NCBI RefSeq assembly: GCF_001424875.1
Contig: NZ_LMCT01000072.1
Coordinates: forward strand, 177,632-241,631
Source: Kitasatospora sp. Root107
GTDB lineage: Bacteria > Actinomycetota > Actinomycetes > Streptomycetales > Streptomycetaceae
DNA length: 64,000 bases
Direction: 5' to 3'
How positions within the stretch are numbered: position 1 is the stretch's first letter; each line of letters begins with the position of its first letter. The position numbers and the translations under genes were made by a program. Below the pieces are notes generated by a model, which made no database searches, was not told the DNA's origin, and saw nothing but the letters and a program-made list of their open reading frames with translations. Positions 63,124-64,000 of the stretch are shown piece after piece.

Positions 63124-64000
63124 TCAGTGCTCCTCGCGGTCGGCCAGCCGCAGGGTGGAGCCGTGGCGGCCCTTGTGGACCAGCAGTTGGGCCGGGATGC
63201 GCGAGCGCAGGTCGGCGACGTGGCTGACGATGCCGACGGCGCGGTCCCGCTCCCGCAGGCCGTCCAGGACGTCGAGCACCTCTTCGAGCGCCTGCTCGTC
63301 CAGACTGCCGAAGCCCTCGTCGATGAAGAGGGTGTCCAGCGGCATCCCGCCCGACTCGTCGGTGACCACGTCCGCCAGGCCGAGGGCGAGGGCGAGCGAG
63401 GCGAAGAAGCTCTCGCCGCCGGAGAGGGTGGCGGTGTCGCGGTCCAGCCCCGTCCAGGCGTCCACCACCCGCAGGGCCAGGCCCGAGCGCCGGTTGCCCG
63501 CCGCCCGGCCGTCGCTGTGCACCAGGGTGTAGCGGCCGCTGGACATCCGGACCAGCCGGCCGCTGGCCGCCGCCGCGACCTGCTCCAGCCGGGCCGCCAG
63601 CACGTACGACTCCAGCCGCATCCGGAGCGCGTTCTCGGTGGACGTCCCGGCGGCCAGCTCGGCCAGTCGCTTGATCCGTTCGTACTGCTCCAGCGCCGGG
63701 CCCAGCGCGACGGCCAACTCGGTGAGTTGCCGGCCCAACCGGCCGAGCGCGGCCGTCCGCTGGCGGGCCGCGCTGTCGGCGGCGGACGCCTCCCGGAGCC
63801 GGGCGGTGGCCTGCTGGTACGTCAGCTGGACGGCCGCCTGGTCGACGGGGGGCAGGGCGCCGGCCGAGACCAGCTCCGGCTCGGCCAGGCGGCGTTCGAC
63901 CTCCTCGCGCTCGGCCCGGTCGCGCTCCACCCGGTCCTGCAGTGCGCGGTACTCGGGTGCGGGCAGCAGGGCGGCCGCGGCCTCGGCGGAGGAGGCGAAC
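63124..64000 (-). CDS. sbcC: Exonuclease subunit SbcC, C-terminal part (runs off the window)
   Basis: This is the 3' part (about 292 codons) of an SMC-like nuclease ATPase that works with SbcD on DNA hairpins and ends. It shows the end of a coiled-coil region (Arg/Glu/Ala-rich up to about 63790), then TLSGGESFFASLALALGLAD (ABC signature) and DTLFIDEGFGSLDEQAL (Walker B/D-loop). The frame stays open to the window edge, with more coiled coil, so the 5' part including Walker A is beyond 64000. sbcD is expected upstream. Confidence 0.93.
   Translation of the reverse strand, partial: FASSAEAAAALLPAPEYRALQDRVERDRAEREEVERRLAEPELVSAGALPPVDQAAVQLTYQQATARLREASAADSAARQRTAALGRLGRQLTELAVALGPALEQYERIKRLAELAAGTSTENALRMRLESYVLAARLEQVAAAASGRLVRMSSGRYTLVHSDGRAAGNRRSGLALRVVDAWTGLDRDTATLSGGESFFASLALALGLADVVTDESGGMPLDTLFIDEGFGSLDEQALEEVLDVLDGLRERDRAVGIVSHVADLRSRIPAQLLVHKGRHGSTLRLADREEH

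Overview
The window is high-G+C actinobacterial DNA. Dense genes with G/C-rich third codon positions, a conservon (sensor kinase, roadblock, DUF742 and GTPase), IdeR/DmdR-type iron boxes, a monomeric isocitrate dehydrogenase and many GTG/TTG or leaderless starts point to the Streptomycetaceae (Streptomyces or Kitasatospora type). No tRNA, rRNA, CRISPR array, insertion sequence or phage was seen.

Layout. 0-4.7 kb: an ABC-2 exporter divergent from a LuxR-type two-component system, then a secreted Pro-Thr repeat protein. 4.7-7.4 kb: modABC molybdate uptake. 7.6-11.8 kb: a long-chain-type P450 and a secreted GH74 xyloglucanase with a CBM2. 12.2-17.9 kb: an MHYT protein, the cvnABCD conservon and an orphan protein. 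17.9-21.8 kb: a DctA transporter divergent from a CitA/DcuS-type two-component system. 21.8-25.6 kb: a scarred accessory patch with a truncated antitoxin-like fragment, a DUF6223-like gene without its own stop and a frameshifted sensor kinase with an intact regulator, then a methyltransferase and a RibD_C reductase.

25.7-44.2 kb is the main specialised-metabolism region. An iron box precedes a diaminobutyrate aminotransferase/decarboxylase pair (a route to 1,3-diaminopropane). A cyclophilin follows, then a cyclodipeptide synthase of the NYH type with a P450 that closely resembles mycobacterial CYP121 (mycocyclosin synthase). After a frameshifted inositol-monophosphatase-like gene, a minus-strand operon read from 43.3 kb down to 32.3 kb encodes siderophore uptake (two FecCD permeases, an ATPase and a binding lipoprotein), an ATP-grasp ligase, two IucA/IucC synthetases, an MFS exporter and an SbnH-like decarboxylase. 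A second and a third iron box lie between this operon and a divergent FhuF-like reductase. The working model is an NRPS-independent siderophore locus, iron-repressed, with a cyclodipeptide/P450 pair embedded in it.

44.2-52.1 kb: an MFS transporter, and a MerR regulator divergent from a Baeyer-Villiger monooxygenase/hydrolase/SDR operon, then isocitrate dehydrogenase. 52.2-54.0 kb: a compact operon of a 59-residue peptide and two uncharacterised proteins, a good candidate for an undescribed system. 54.2-64 kb: an SDR, an ABC exporter with a palindromic operator, PlsC, a Na+/H+ antiporter, a teichoic-acid-type glycosyltransferase, small conserved genes, YjbQ and the 3' part of sbcC.

Three genes (secreted PT protein, sensor kinase at 22.7 kb, IMPase-like) carry apparent single-base frameshifts in G/C runs. 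These are either real lesions or sequencing errors and should be checked before they are called pseudogenes.
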